DNA of 39,243 nucleotides from Candidatus Atribacteria bacterium (GTDB lineage Bacteria > Atribacterota > Atribacteria > Atribacterales > JASGLU01), in the NCBI GenBank assembly GCA_030156825.1, contig JASGLU010000010.1, forward strand, positions 1-39,243, in the 5' to 3' direction. Below the pieces are notes generated by a model. The model was not told where the DNA came from and made no database searches. It saw nothing but the letters and a program-made list of their open reading frames with translations. The position numbers and the translations under genes are program-made. Each line of letters opens with the position of its first letter. Within the stretch, counting starts at the first letter, position 1. Positions 20,984 to 30,559 of the stretch are shown here, in pieces.

Positions 20984-21012
20984 TTGACTTGTCCTTGACA
21001 AGTATGTTATTT
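20984..21012 (+). promoter_or_regulatory. Candidate infC promoter with embedded operator-like palindrome
   Basis: TTGACT (20984-20989), 17-nt spacer, TTATTT (21007-21012) preceded by TG. ACTTGTC-ctt-GACAAGT perfect 7+7 palindrome at 20987-21003 lies across the spacer. Confidence 0.45.
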
Positions 21013-21052
21013 TTGTCTCACTGCCAAAAATTAATTTGGGGAGGCGATAAGT

Positions 21053-21562
21053 ATCGAAGTTCGCTATCGAGTTAACGAGGAGATTAGGGCACGAGAGGTA
21101 AGACTAATTGGTGCAACCGGAAACCAAATAGGAGTTATACCTTTAAAAGAGGCCCTTCGGAAAGCAGAAGAAGCAAATTTAGACTTGGTAGAGGTTGGCC
21201 CTAACTCTAATCCTCCTGTTTGTAGGATTATGGATTACGGGAAATTTAAATATGAAAAAGAGAAGAAGGCCAAACTATCTCGGAAAAAACAAAAAAGTGT
21301 CGAATTAAAAGAGTTGAAAATGAGGCCTAAAATCGATATTCACGATTACCAGGTTAAGCTAAAAAGTGCTCTTCGTTTTTTAGAGGATGGGAATCGAGTG
21401 AAATTTACCGTCCGTTTTAGAGGACGAGAAATGGCTTACAAAGACAAAGGAAGAGAACTGTTAGAAAGGATAGTTGAGGACTTAAAAGAGGTAGCAAAAG
21501 TGGAAGGCAAAATTCAGGACGAAGGAAGAAACCTGACCCTAATCGTGGTCCCTAAAAAATAG
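21053..21562 (+). CDS. infC: Translation initiation factor IF-3
   Basis: In-frame translation IEVRYRVNEEIRAREVRLIGATGNQIGVIPLKEALRKAEEANLDLVEVGPNSNPPVCRIMDYGKFKYE... extends the track ORF (21185) upstream. Near-cognate start ATC 21053 (8 nt from GGGGAGG); ATA 21047 is an alternative. In-frame TAA at 21032. Confidence 0.93.
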   Translation: MEVRYRVNEEIRAREVRLIGATGNQIGVIPLKEALRKAEEANLDLVEVGPNSNPPVCRIMDYGKFKYEKEKKAKLSRKKQKSVELKELKMRPKIDIHDYQVKLKSALRFLEDGNRVKFTVRFRGREMAYKDKGRELLERIVEDLKEVAKVEGKIQDEGRNLTLIVVPKK

Positions 21563-21576
21563 AAGGAGTGATTCGT

Positions 21577-21771
21577 ATGCCAAAGATGAAATCCCATCGA
21601 GGAGCGGCTAAGCGTTTTAAAATAACCGCTAAAGGGAAAGTGCGACGAGCTCAGGCTGGCAAAAGTCATCTTTTAGCCCATAAGACTCAGGATCGCAAAA
21701 GAAGACTGAGAAGAACCGCTCTACTTAGTCCTAAAGAGGAAAAGCGGATAAAAACTTTACTCCCCTATTAA
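21577..21771 (+). CDS. rpmI: 50S ribosomal protein L35
   Basis: MPKMKSHRGAAKRFKITAKGKVRRAQAGKSHLL. Confidence 0.97.
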   Translation: MPKMKSHRGAAKRFKITAKGKVRRAQAGKSHLLAHKTQDRKRRLRRTALLSPKEEKRIKTLLPY

Positions 21772-21790
21772 CAAAGGAAGGTGATGGCAA

Positions 21791-22147
21791 ATGGCAAGAG
21801 TAAAAACCAGTGTTCCCTCTCATAAAAGAAAGAAAAAAATAATGAAGTTGGCTAAAGGTTATCGAGGATCCCGTTCTCGGTCTTATAGAAGAGCTAATGA
21901 ACAGGTCCTTCATTCTTTAGCTTATGCTTACCGAGATCGGAAAAACCGAAAACGCGATTTTCGCAAATGGTGGATTATCCGAATAAATGCAGCGATTCAT
22001 CCCTATGGTTTAAACTACAGTCAATTTATGGGGGCCTTGCGAAAAGCAGGAATCAAGATTGACCGCAAACAATTAGCCTATCTGTCGGTTAACCAGCCGG
22101 ATGCATTTGCGGAAATAGTTCGTCTGACCCAAGAGGTTAACCAGTAA
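21791..22147 (+). CDS. rplT: 50S ribosomal protein L20
   Basis: [68 protein letters not shown]. Confidence 0.98.
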   Translation: MARVKTSVPSHKRKKKIMKLAKGYRGSRSRSYRRANEQVLHSLAYAYRDRKNRKRDFRKWWIIRINAAIHPYGLNYSQFMGALRKAGIKIDRKQLAYLSVNQPDAFAEIVRLTQEVNQ

Positions 22148-22251
22148 ACCAGCCAGTCATAATTCCTGCCTGATTTATTTTCGGTTTTTTCTATTGAATT
22201 TTTGCTCCGTGAGGAGGGGATTTATCTTTGATTTTATTGGAGGATATATAG

Positions 22252-23271
22252 TTGGATGAGTTGAAAAAATATTTGGAAGATTTCACTAAGGAAATTTCTC
22301 AAGCTAAAAGTTTGGATGAACTTAACCGGGTGAAAGGAAAATATGTAGGACGGAAAGGTCTCCTGAACCGTCTTTTTCAGCAATTGGCTCAACTATCCCC
22401 GGAAGAGAGAAAAAATACCGGTAGAAAACTTAACCAGCTCAAGCAGACTATGGAATCCATGGTGAAGGAAAGAATGCAACAGATGCAGTCTTCCCGAACG
22501 AAAATCGAAAACGCAGTTGATATCACTCTTCCCGGGAAGAAGCAGTGGCTGGGGAGCTATCATCCGCTGTTGATTATGCTGGATCAAATTATTGCTATTT
22601 TTAAAAGTTTGGGCTTTAGAGTAGAAACCGGTCCGGAGATTGAAACTGAACATTATAATTTTGAAGCTTTAAACATGCCAGAAGACCATCCGGCCCGGGA
22701 CGAGCAGGATTCTTTTTATCTCGATTCCGGTTATTTGTTGCGAACTCATACCTCTCCCGGCCAAATCCGGGCTCTGCAAAGGCTGACCCCTCCTTTTAAG
22801 GTGATTATCCCCGGTAAATGTTATCGGCGAGACGCCTTTGACGCCAGTCATAGCCCGGTTTTTCACCAAGTGGAAGGTTTGGTGGTAGCCGATTCTATTT
22901 CTATGGGAGATTTAAAAGGGACAATTGAAGTTTTTGTCCGCAGATTGTTTGGTCCCGAAAGAAAAGTTCGTTTCCGCCCCAGCTATTTTCCTTTTACTGA
23001 ACCCAGTGCTGAGGTTGATATTTCCTGCGGGATATGTGGAGGCAAGGGGTGTCAGTCTTGTGGTTACAGTGGATGGCTGGAAATTATGGGGTCAGGCTTG
23101 GTCCATCCTAACGTTTTTCGCAATGCTGGTTGTGACCCGGACAAACTGCGGGGGTTTGCTTTTGGTATGGGGGTAGAAAGGATAGCTTTGCTCGTTTTTG
23201 GGATTCCTGATATCCGCTGGTTTTTTGAAAATGATATCCAATTTTTGGATCAGTTCCGAATATTTCGATAG
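22252..23271 (+). CDS. pheS: Phenylalanyl-tRNA synthetase alpha subunit
   Basis: GKKQWLGSYHPL, RTHTSPGQIRAL, CYRRDAFDASHSPVFHQVEGL, GFAFGMGVERIALL; TTG start with GGAGG. Confidence 0.97.
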   Translation: MDELKKYLEDFTKEISQAKSLDELNRVKGKYVGRKGLLNRLFQQLAQLSPEERKNTGRKLNQLKQTMESMVKERMQQMQSSRTKIENAVDITLPGKKQWLGSYHPLLIMLDQIIAIFKSLGFRVETGPEIETEHYNFEALNMPEDHPARDEQDSFYLDSGYLLRTHTSPGQIRALQRLTPPFKVIIPGKCYRRDAFDASHSPVFHQVEGLVVADSISMGDLKGTIEVFVRRLFGPERKVRFRPSYFPFTEPSAEVDISCGICGGKGCQSCGYSGWLEIMGSGLVHPNVFRNAGCDPDKLRGFAFGMGVERIALLVFGIPDIRWFFENDIQFLDQFRIFR

Positions 23272-23285
23272 GAGCGATATGGCCG

Positions 23286-25640
23286 ATGAAAATTTCTTAC
23301 CAGATTTTAAAAAGATACCTGGAAAAGTTGAACATCTCTCCTAAAGAAATAGAGGAGATTTTGACCAACCAGGGTTTGGTGGTGGAAAGGACTTTTTCGG
23401 GTAAGGAAATAGTAAGCCCAACCTTGGTGGCTGCTACTTTAGAAGAAGTTAAAGAAGAAAAAAAACAGTCTTTCTGCACCGTTCGAGTAAAAGAGCAAAC
23501 CTTTCGCCTGCAGGTAGAAAGTTGGAAGGTTCCCCCGACCGGTAGTCGGGTTATCTGGGATAAAAATCTTACTTCCTCTACTTTAGCCTCTACTGGCCCA
23601 AAAGATTCTAATCTTTTGATTACCTTGCCGGCAGAAGTGCCAGAAGGGGAGGAAATTTTTCCTTTAATGGGTGGAGAAGATACTGTATTCGAGGTAGAGG
23701 TTACCGCTAACCGGGGAGATTGTCTATCGGTTATCGGTTTGGCTCGAGAAGTGGGAGCAGCTTTGGATCAGGCCTTGATTTTCCCGAAAGTAACTTTTCA
23801 AGAGCAGCTGGAATCTTCCGGAATGGTGGTCGAAAATCAAAGGGAAGACCTTTGCCCTTTTTATTCCGGTAAATATCTTTACCAAGTGGTAGTTAAACCC
23901 TCCCCTTGGTGGTTAGTGAGAGATTTACTCCTTTTAGGCCTTCGCCCTATTAACAACTTGGTAGATGTAACCAACTGGGTGATGATGGAACTCGGTCAAC
24001 CATTGCATGCTTTTGATGTTACTCGATTGAGAGGAAGGCAGATTAAGGTAAGGGGGGCGGTGAGCGGGGAGAAAATTATAACTCTCGATCAGGAAGAACG
24101 GGAGTTAACTGAAGATATGCTGGTTATAGCCGATTCCTCTTCTCCGGTAGGCATCGCCGGTGTTATGGGTGGTTTTAGTTCCCAGGTTTTACCTCAGACA
24201 AGGGAGGTTTTTTTGGAATCTGCCTGGTTTAATCCATCTTCAATTCGTCGTACATCCCGTCAGTTGGGACTTAGAACTGAGGCTTCCCGCAGATTTGAAC
24301 GGGGGATAGATCCTGAGCAGGTGGTTTTTGCGCTCGAGAGAGCTTTGTCTTTAATGCAGGAGATAGGGGAAGCTAAAGTGTCCAGAGAATGGTTCAAATT
24401 AGGTAAATTAAAGTCTTCCCCCAAAATAGTGGAATTCGATCCGGTTAAAGTGGAAGATTTTCTATCGGTTGAAATTGAATCGGTCAAGATGGAGAAAATT
24501 CTCCACCGACTGGGGTTCGAGGTAGAAGCAAGAGAAAATCGAATGCTGGCTAAAGTTCCTTCCTGGCGACAAGATGTGGATTTAGAAGTGGACATCGCCG
24601 AAGAAGTCGGGAGAATTTACGGGTACAACCGGATAGCCTCTCGTCTTCCTTCGTTTCCGTTTGATCCCGGGGAAGAAGAACCATCAAGTCAGACGGAGAG
24701 AGCAATTCGGGCTTTTCTGGTTAATCGGGGGTTGAAAGAAATTGTGTCTCTTCCCTTGATAGGGGAATCTCTTTTGCAGGAGATCGGTTTTGATACTGAC
24801 TCTTTGGTTATGATAAAGAATCCACTTTCTCTTGATTATGCTTACCTTCGGCCATCGCTCGTAGTATCGGTGCTGGAGGTTCTGAAGCGCAATATAACCA
24901 CTCAAAAAGAAAATATCGGTATTTTTGAAATTGGCAAAGTATTCGGACGCGCCAACCAGAGTACTCCTCCTTTTAGAGAGGAACAAAGAATTTTAATCGC
25001 CATAGCCGGCCAAATTTTACCTCCACTCTGGCACGAGGGAAGCTCGGTAGATATTTTTGTTCTAAAGGGAATAATAGAGGAGCTACTTGGTATTTTTACT
25101 CCCTTTACCCGGGAGGTGGACTTTTATCCAGGGAATGATTATCCTGATTTATGGGAACCCTCCTGGTCTTTTTCCGTGCGTCACCAGGAAAAAGAAATAG
25201 CTTGGGGAGGCTTATTGAGGAAAGAATTGGTCCGGAAGTTAGATTTTTGGGGAGATTTTTATCTGTGCGAGCTCCAGTTTGCTGAATTAATGTCTAATTC
25301 GGTTGAGTCCTTTTCTTTGGAAGAAATCAAACGTTTCCCGGCCGTTTTGAGAGATATTTCCCTCTTGGTCGAAGAAGGAGTTTCCTGGAGAGCGGTGGAA
25401 AAGATGGTTTTATCATTGGCAGAGGCAAAGAAACTACCGTTGGAGCAGGTGGACCTTTTTGATTGTTTTCAAGGAGGGAACATCCCTCTTGGAAAAAAGA
25501 ACCTGTCTTTCCACTTGATTTTTCGCTCGACTCAGACTACTCTTAATGACCAAGAGGTTGATCAGTGGGTGGAAGAGATAAAAGGAAAATTGAGACAAAT
25601 CCCGGGGGCTCAACTTAGGGAGGAATTAACTACCACTTGA
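23286..25640 (+). CDS. pheT: Phenylalanyl-tRNA synthetase beta subunit
   Basis: VEVTANRGDCLSVIGLAREVGA, RPINNLVDVTNWVMMELGQPLHAFD, C-terminal ferredoxin-fold anticodon-binding domain. Confidence 0.97.
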   Translation: MKISYQILKRYLEKLNISPKEIEEILTNQGLVVERTFSGKEIVSPTLVAATLEEVKEEKKQSFCTVRVKEQTFRLQVESWKVPPTGSRVIWDKNLTSSTLASTGPKDSNLLITLPAEVPEGEEIFPLMGGEDTVFEVEVTANRGDCLSVIGLAREVGAALDQALIFPKVTFQEQLESSGMVVENQREDLCPFYSGKYLYQVVVKPSPWWLVRDLLLLGLRPINNLVDVTNWVMMELGQPLHAFDVTRLRGRQIKVRGAVSGEKIITLDQEERELTEDMLVIADSSSPVGIAGVMGGFSSQVLPQTREVFLESAWFNPSSIRRTSRQLGLRTEASRRFERGIDPEQVVFALERALSLMQEIGEAKVSREWFKLGKLKSSPKIVEFDPVKVEDFLSVEIESVKMEKILHRLGFEVEARENRMLAKVPSWRQDVDLEVDIAEEVGRIYGYNRIASRLPSFPFDPGEEEPSSQTERAIRAFLVNRGLKEIVSLPLIGESLLQEIGFDTDSLVMIKNPLSLDYAYLRPSLVVSVLEVLKRNITTQKENIGIFEIGKVFGRANQSTPPFREEQRILIAIAGQILPPLWHEGSSVDIFVLKGIIEELLGIFTPFTREVDFYPGNDYPDLWEPSWSFSVRHQEKEIAWGGLLRKELVRKLDFWGDFYLCELQFAELMSNSVESFSLEEIKRFPAVLRDISLLVEEGVSWRAVEKMVLSLAEAKKLPLEQVDLFDCFQGGNIPLGKKNLSFHLIFRSTQTTLNDQEVDQWVEEIKGKLRQIPGAQLREELTTT

Positions 25641-26176
25641 TTTTTGATTGGTACTCGATTTTAGGTTTTGCTATCGTTGTGGTCAATCTGGTAAAAAGTG
25701 GCTTTCGAGGGTTCAGTCGGGAGTTCCTGGTCCTGAGTGGAGCATTTTTAGGTCTTGCTTTAGGTCTGAGATTTTATCCTGGGTTAGTTGGTTTTTTGCA
25801 AAATATTACCGGCAGTGAGAGTGTTTGGTTTATTCCCCTTGCTTTTTTGATGGTATTTCTACCACTGGTTTTTCTATTTGGTTGGTTGGGAAAACAGTTT
25901 CGAAGGGTTTTTACTGGTTTAGACCTAACCTGGGTTGATTCTCTGTTGGGAGTAGGAGTAGGAATTATCAAAGGAATTCTCTGGGTTATAGTGGTTACCT
26001 TGATAATTGTCCAGATAGGATTTTTAGTTGGATGGGAAATTAAACTTTATCGTTCTCGATTCTTCACTCAGGTGACTTACCCATCTCTCACCATATTATA
26101 TGACTGGGTGGTTCAGCTACCCAATTCATCTTCTTTGGCGGAAATCATTGAAAGTGGAATAAGAGGGGGGATATGA
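25637..26176 (+). CDS. CvpA-family membrane protein
   Basis: Four predicted TM segments, VVNLVKSGFRGFSREFLVLSGAFLGLALGLRFYPG, LDLTWVDSLLGVGVGIIKGIL; position between pheT and mutS2. Confidence 0.75.
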   Translation: MIFDWYSILGFAIVVVNLVKSGFRGFSREFLVLSGAFLGLALGLRFYPGLVGFLQNITGSESVWFIPLAFLMVFLPLVFLFGWLGKQFRRVFTGLDLTWVDSLLGVGVGIIKGILWVIVVTLIIVQIGFLVGWEIKLYRSRFFTQVTYPSLTILYDWVVQLPNSSSLAEIIESGIRGGI

Positions 26177-28551
26177 TGTTTTTCCCGCCCCAGATTGAAG
26201 ACACTATCGGCTTCACTCGAATAAGGGAACGACTCCTCTCTTTCTGTTTTTCTCCGGTTACCAGAGAGTGGGTAGAAAAGCTTTCTCCTTTTTCTACGAT
26301 AGAGCAGGTGGAAAGAGCTTTACAGGAAGTCCAGGAGTTTGCCGAAATGGATCAATTTGATGGCTTGCCTCGCTTTCGAAATTTCCCCGATATTCGTCCC
26401 CAGTTCCAAATTCTTAGAATTTCTGGTAGTTTTATTCAAACTAAGGGTTGGCTGGACCTACTTTCGGTTTTGGACCTCGCCTGTGAGAATAAGGAGTTGG
26501 CTCAAGAAAGAAATATTTTCCCTAAGTATCCTTTTTTGAACCCTTATTTCCAGAAATTAGGTTCTTGGGGGCCGGTTAAGAAAAGAATTGAAAAAGTGGT
26601 GTCTCCTGAGGGTTTAGTTCAGGATATGGCCAGTCAAAAGTTGCAACAGATTCGAAGGCAGATTAGGCGTCTAAGGGAGGACATTTTAGATGCTATCCAG
26701 GCTCTTTTGGACAGTTCCCGGGTGGCCCCCTTGCTCCAGGAGCGAAATTTTACTATCCGGAGAGGGCGCTACGTTATTCCGGTTAAGGCTTCCCATAGCC
26801 ACCTGGTCAAGGGGATAGCGATTGATTATTCCTCAAGTGGGTCCACCGTTTTTGTAGAACCAGAGAAAGTTTTTCAACTTAACAATCAACTTGACCGACT
26901 TAAACTGGCAGAAGAAGAAGAAATCAGAAGAATTTTACTGGAACTTACTGATTTCGTGCGACCTCTAACCGATGAGTTGGAGCAGGCATTTTATACTTTA
27001 GTTGGGTTAGATTTTTTGCAAGCTAAAAATAAAGTTGCCCGGGCAATTGGCGGTCAGTTTCCCCAGATAGGGGGAGAAAAACTCACTATAATTCAAGGCA
27101 GGCATCCTCTTTTGGGAGAACGGGCAGTTCCCTTTTCTCTGGAAGTTAATCCTGAAAACCCGGTTTTGGTGGTGAGTGGGCCCAATGCTGGAGGTAAAAC
27201 GGTTCTTCTAAAGAGTGTGGCTTTAATTTTGTATCTAACTTATTGTGGAATTTTGCCTCCCCTGAAAGCAGGTTCTTCCATTCCTTTTTATCAGGGAATT
27301 TTTGTGGATATTGGAGACCATCAGGATTTGGAAAACAATTTAAGCACCTTTACTTTCAAAATGACCTTGTTGAAGCAGGCTTTTGCTTCCAATCGAGAGT
27401 TAAAAGGGACTCTTTTTTTGCTGGATGAAATCGGGGCAGGAACTGATCCGGATGAGGGTTCAGCTTTAGGGATGGCTATTTTAAGCTACCTGCGAGACCA
27501 GGGAGCTACCTGTTTAGCCACCACTCACCTTCCGGGAATCAAATTTGGTTTGGATAACCAGCCAGGTATGGTATCCGCTTCCTTAGAGGTGGATCCGATT
27601 AGTTTACAGCCCACTTACCAACTCAGCCTGGGTAAGGTGGGTGTTAGTTTAGGGGTTGAAATTGCTAAACGAGTGGGATTGCCAGCGAAAATTATAGAAG
27701 AAGCACAAGAGAATTTAAGCCGGGAGAGGTGGGACCTGAATCGTTTACTTTTATCCTATACTCAAAAATCGCAGGAATTGGATCGCCTCCTTCAGAATTA
27801 TCAGGTGCGGCAACAAAATTTAGAGCGGGAAAAAGCAGAGTTGGAGCGATTGAAGCTGGAACTAACCCGGGAGAAGAGGAAGTTTCAGCAAAAACTTCAT
27901 CGGGAATTAACCGAATATCTGGAGGATTTGAAAATCGAGATAGCCGATAAGGTAGGTAAATTGAGAAAAGAAAAGACACTGGACGAAGAGGTGTATCAGA
28001 CACTACGGAGTGCAATAAAAAAAGAAGAGAAAGAGCTCGCACGAATAGATTTGGAAAACGAAGGAAATTCTAATTTTCCTTCTTTCCAGATAGGAGAAGA
28101 AGTGACCATTTTTCACCTTCAACAAAGTGGGCGGATTATTGCCTTGGATTTGAAAAAGAAAGAAGCAACAATCCAGGCCTCTCAAGGAAGAGTCAGGGCT
28201 CCTCTGTCTTCTCTGCGGAAGAAGTCGCCGGCGGAGCAGACGGAGGCAGAGCAAGCAGTAAGGAATCATTCTTTTTCTTCGGTGGTTCGGGTTCGGTCTA
28301 AGTCCAGAGTGACTCCCGAAATTGAGATTAGAAGGCTTAACAAAGAAGAAGCCTTGGGGAAGCTGGAAAAATACCTGGATCAGGCGGTTCTGGCTGGATT
28401 CCAAAAAGTGTATATCATCCATGGTAAGGGAGAGGGAATCCTCCGCAAAGCAACTCATGAGTTTTTGCAGGAGCACCCCCAGGTTGATAGTTTCCGCTTG
28501 GGCGATGCTGCAGAAGGAGGAGCCGGGGTAACGGTTGTAACTTTAAAGTAA
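26173..28551 (+). CDS. mutS2: MutS2-family ATPase with C-terminal Smr-like domain
   Basis: VVSGPNAGGKTVLLKSVAL, FVDIGDHQDLENNLSTFT, LDEIGAGTDPDEGSALG, C-terminal IIHGKGEGILRKATHEFLQEHPQV. Confidence 0.95.
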   Translation: MMFFPPQIEDTIGFTRIRERLLSFCFSPVTREWVEKLSPFSTIEQVERALQEVQEFAEMDQFDGLPRFRNFPDIRPQFQILRISGSFIQTKGWLDLLSVLDLACENKELAQERNIFPKYPFLNPYFQKLGSWGPVKKRIEKVVSPEGLVQDMASQKLQQIRRQIRRLREDILDAIQALLDSSRVAPLLQERNFTIRRGRYVIPVKASHSHLVKGIAIDYSSSGSTVFVEPEKVFQLNNQLDRLKLAEEEEIRRILLELTDFVRPLTDELEQAFYTLVGLDFLQAKNKVARAIGGQFPQIGGEKLTIIQGRHPLLGERAVPFSLEVNPENPVLVVSGPNAGGKTVLLKSVALILYLTYCGILPPLKAGSSIPFYQGIFVDIGDHQDLENNLSTFTFKMTLLKQAFASNRELKGTLFLLDEIGAGTDPDEGSALGMAILSYLRDQGATCLATTHLPGIKFGLDNQPGMVSASLEVDPISLQPTYQLSLGKVGVSLGVEIAKRVGLPAKIIEEAQENLSRERWDLNRLLLSYTQKSQELDRLLQNYQVRQQNLEREKAELERLKLELTREKRKFQQKLHRELTEYLEDLKIEIADKVGKLRKEKTLDEEVYQTLRSAIKKEEKELARIDLENEGNSNFPSFQIGEEVTIFHLQQSGRIIALDLKKKEATIQASQGRVRAPLSSLRKKSPAEQTEAEQAVRNHSFSSVVRVRSKSRVTPEIEIRRLNKEEALGKLEKYLDQAVLAGFQKVYIIHGKGEGILRKATHEFLQEHPQVDSFRLGDAAEGGAGVTVVTLK

Positions 28552-28555
28552 AGAG

Positions 28556-30529
28556 TTATCGGCACTGAAAACAAACCTGGGTTGGTTCGGTCCCTGCTTT
28601 AAAAGGAACCAGCAGGCTTGAACAGCTTGCCCCGGGAAGAAGACCGCTTTTGGTACAAATTGGAATTTCTACTATTCCTTCTGGCTTTGAAAAGTCCCGG
28701 TTTGGTAGATTTTCGTGGGCTTTTTTCATTACCTGAGCAAAAATAGGAGCGGCTACTACTCCTCCGGTTTTACTCGGTCCAAGGGGGGTTCGGTCGTCAT
28801 TTCCCAGGAATACGCCGGTTACTAAATCCGGGGTAAACCCAACAAACCAGGCATCGATAAAATCTTCAGTGGTTCCAGTTTTACCCCCAGTTGGTCGTCC
28901 GATCTGAGCCCTTTGACCGGTTCCTCTTTCTACCACCCCTTGCAACAGTCGAGCCATAATATAGGCGGTTTGAGGAGAGATCGCTTGTTTGAATTCGGTT
29001 TCGGATTGAAAAAGAATGTTTCCTTCCTGGTCTTCTATTTTTAAAATAGCTATTGGCTCTGGAACTTTACCCTGGTTGGCAAAAGCACTATAGGCTTTTA
29101 CCAGTTCCAATAAAGTAACCTCTGAAGTACCTAAAGCTAAAGATAGATTATTTTGGAGAGGGCTTTCGATTCCCATTCTTTGCGCATATTGGATTACCCG
29201 CTCCACTCCTACTTGTTGGAGTAATTTGATGCCGATTATATTAATTGAATGTTCCAGAGCTTCGCGCAAGGTCACCGCTCCCCGAAACTCTTTTTCGTAG
29301 TTCTGAGGTTTCCAGCCGTTAGGGAAAACTAAAGGTTCATCTATTAAAATGGTGCTCGGGGTAAAACCGCTGTCTAAGGCGGCTGAGTAAATAAAAGGTT
29401 TAAAGGTAGACCCTGGTTGACGATAGGCCTGGGTAGCCCGATTAAATTTGCTTTCCTGGTAGTCTCTTCCTCCTACCATAGCTTTAATGTGGCCTGTTTG
29501 CGGATCGAGACATAACACTGCTCCCTGATAACCGCTCTCTTCTAAAGTTGCTTGGGCCTCTTTTTGGATGTTCAAATCCAGAGTGGTGTAAATCTTTAAT
29601 CCTCCACCAAATATCATTTCCTCATCATATTTGCCCAATAGTTGTTTAAGGATAAAATCTGTGAAGTAAGGAGTGGGGGAGGGAGATTTTTCAAGACCCG
29701 AGAGAACCAGCGGTTGGTTGAGAGCCTCTTCTTTTTCTTCGGGAGTAATGAAACCCAGGGTCTCCATTCGGTTAAGCACCCTTCTTTGCTGCTTTTTAGC
29801 CGCTTCAAAGTCAAGATAGGGAGAAAAATTATAAGGAGAACGAGCCACACCCACCAAAACCGCGCATTCAGCCAGGTTTAATTTGTCAAGCTCTTTTCCA
29901 AAATAAATCCTGGTGGCGGTTTTCACTCCGTATGCCCCATGGCCAAAATAGATCTGATTCAGGTAAGCTTCAAAAATTTGCTCTTTGGTATATTTTTTCT
30001 CTAAAAGAAAAGCTAAAATAATCTCTTTTATTTTTCGATCCCAGGTTACACTTTGGCTCAAGAATTGGTTGCGAGATAGCTGCTGGGTGATGGTACTTGC
30101 TCCTTCCACTATTTCTCCCGCTAATAAATTCTGTAATAGTGCTCGTCCGATTCCTACTGGGTCAATGCCGGCATGCTGGTAAAATCTTTGGTCTTCACTG
30201 GCAATAAAGGCTTTTTTGAGATTATCAGGTACTGCTGATAACTCTACAAACTCTCGGTTTTGGGTAAAAAACTCATGTATGAGCTCTCCTTGAGAATCGT
30301 AAACTCGAGAGGTAAAAGAGGGGGTAAAATCATCGAGCTGGCTGGAAATATCTTTTAAGTCAGAATTAAGAATAAAAAAGAGATAAGTAGCGATAACTGC
30401 TCCGGCTACCAGCCCCCCAAGGAAAAAATACCACCAAGCAAGTTTTTTCCCCGGTTGGTTTTTCCTTTTAATAGCGATTTCACCCCTTAAGTTCTCAAAA
30501 CTGCTATAATATTTAACTAATCTTACCAT
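28556..30529 (-). CDS. Class A penicillin-binding protein (transglycosylase/transpeptidase)
   Basis: TG51 motifs ASEDQRFYQHAGIDPVGI, GASTITQQLSRN; transpeptidase STFK, SIN, KTGTT. Confidence 0.95.
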   Translation of the reverse strand: MVRLVKYYSSFENLRGEIAIKRKNQPGKKLAWWYFFLGGLVAGAVIATYLFFILNSDLKDISSQLDDFTPSFTSRVYDSQGELIHEFFTQNREFVELSAVPDNLKKAFIASEDQRFYQHAGIDPVGIGRALLQNLLAGEIVEGASTITQQLSRNQFLSQSVTWDRKIKEIILAFLLEKKYTKEQIFEAYLNQIYFGHGAYGVKTATRIYFGKELDKLNLAECAVLVGVARSPYNFSPYLDFEAAKKQQRRVLNRMETLGFITPEEKEEALNQPLVLSGLEKSPSPTPYFTDFILKQLLGKYDEEMIFGGGLKIYTTLDLNIQKEAQATLEESGYQGAVLCLDPQTGHIKAMVGGRDYQESKFNRATQAYRQPGSTFKPFIYSAALDSGFTPSTILIDEPLVFPNGWKPQNYEKEFRGAVTLREALEHSINIIGIKLLQQVGVERVIQYAQRMGIESPLQNNLSLALGTSEVTLLELVKAYSAFANQGKVPEPIAILKIEDQEGNILFQSETEFKQAISPQTAYIMARLLQGVVERGTGQRAQIGRPTGGKTGTTEDFIDAWFVGFTPDLVTGVFLGNDDRTPLGPSKTGGVVAAPIFAQVMKKAHENLPNRDFSKPEGIVEIPICTKSGLLPGASCSSLLVPFKAGTEPTQVCFQCR

Positions 30530-30559
30530 ATTTTATTCTTAGTTGACAGAGGGAAATGG

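Noticed and set aside
22148-22251. T-box or Phe-attenuator leader upstream of pheS
   Set aside because: About 100 nt is too short for a T-box, there is no recognisable T-box sequence or terminator, and the minicistron has no Phe codons.
28003-28476. 157-aa minus-strand ORF in mutS2, and other antisense ORFs of the track (e.g. 3554-3943, 10632-10985, 15161-15541)
   Set aside because: Lie entirely within strong conserved genes on the other strand, low-complexity composition, no recognisable domains.
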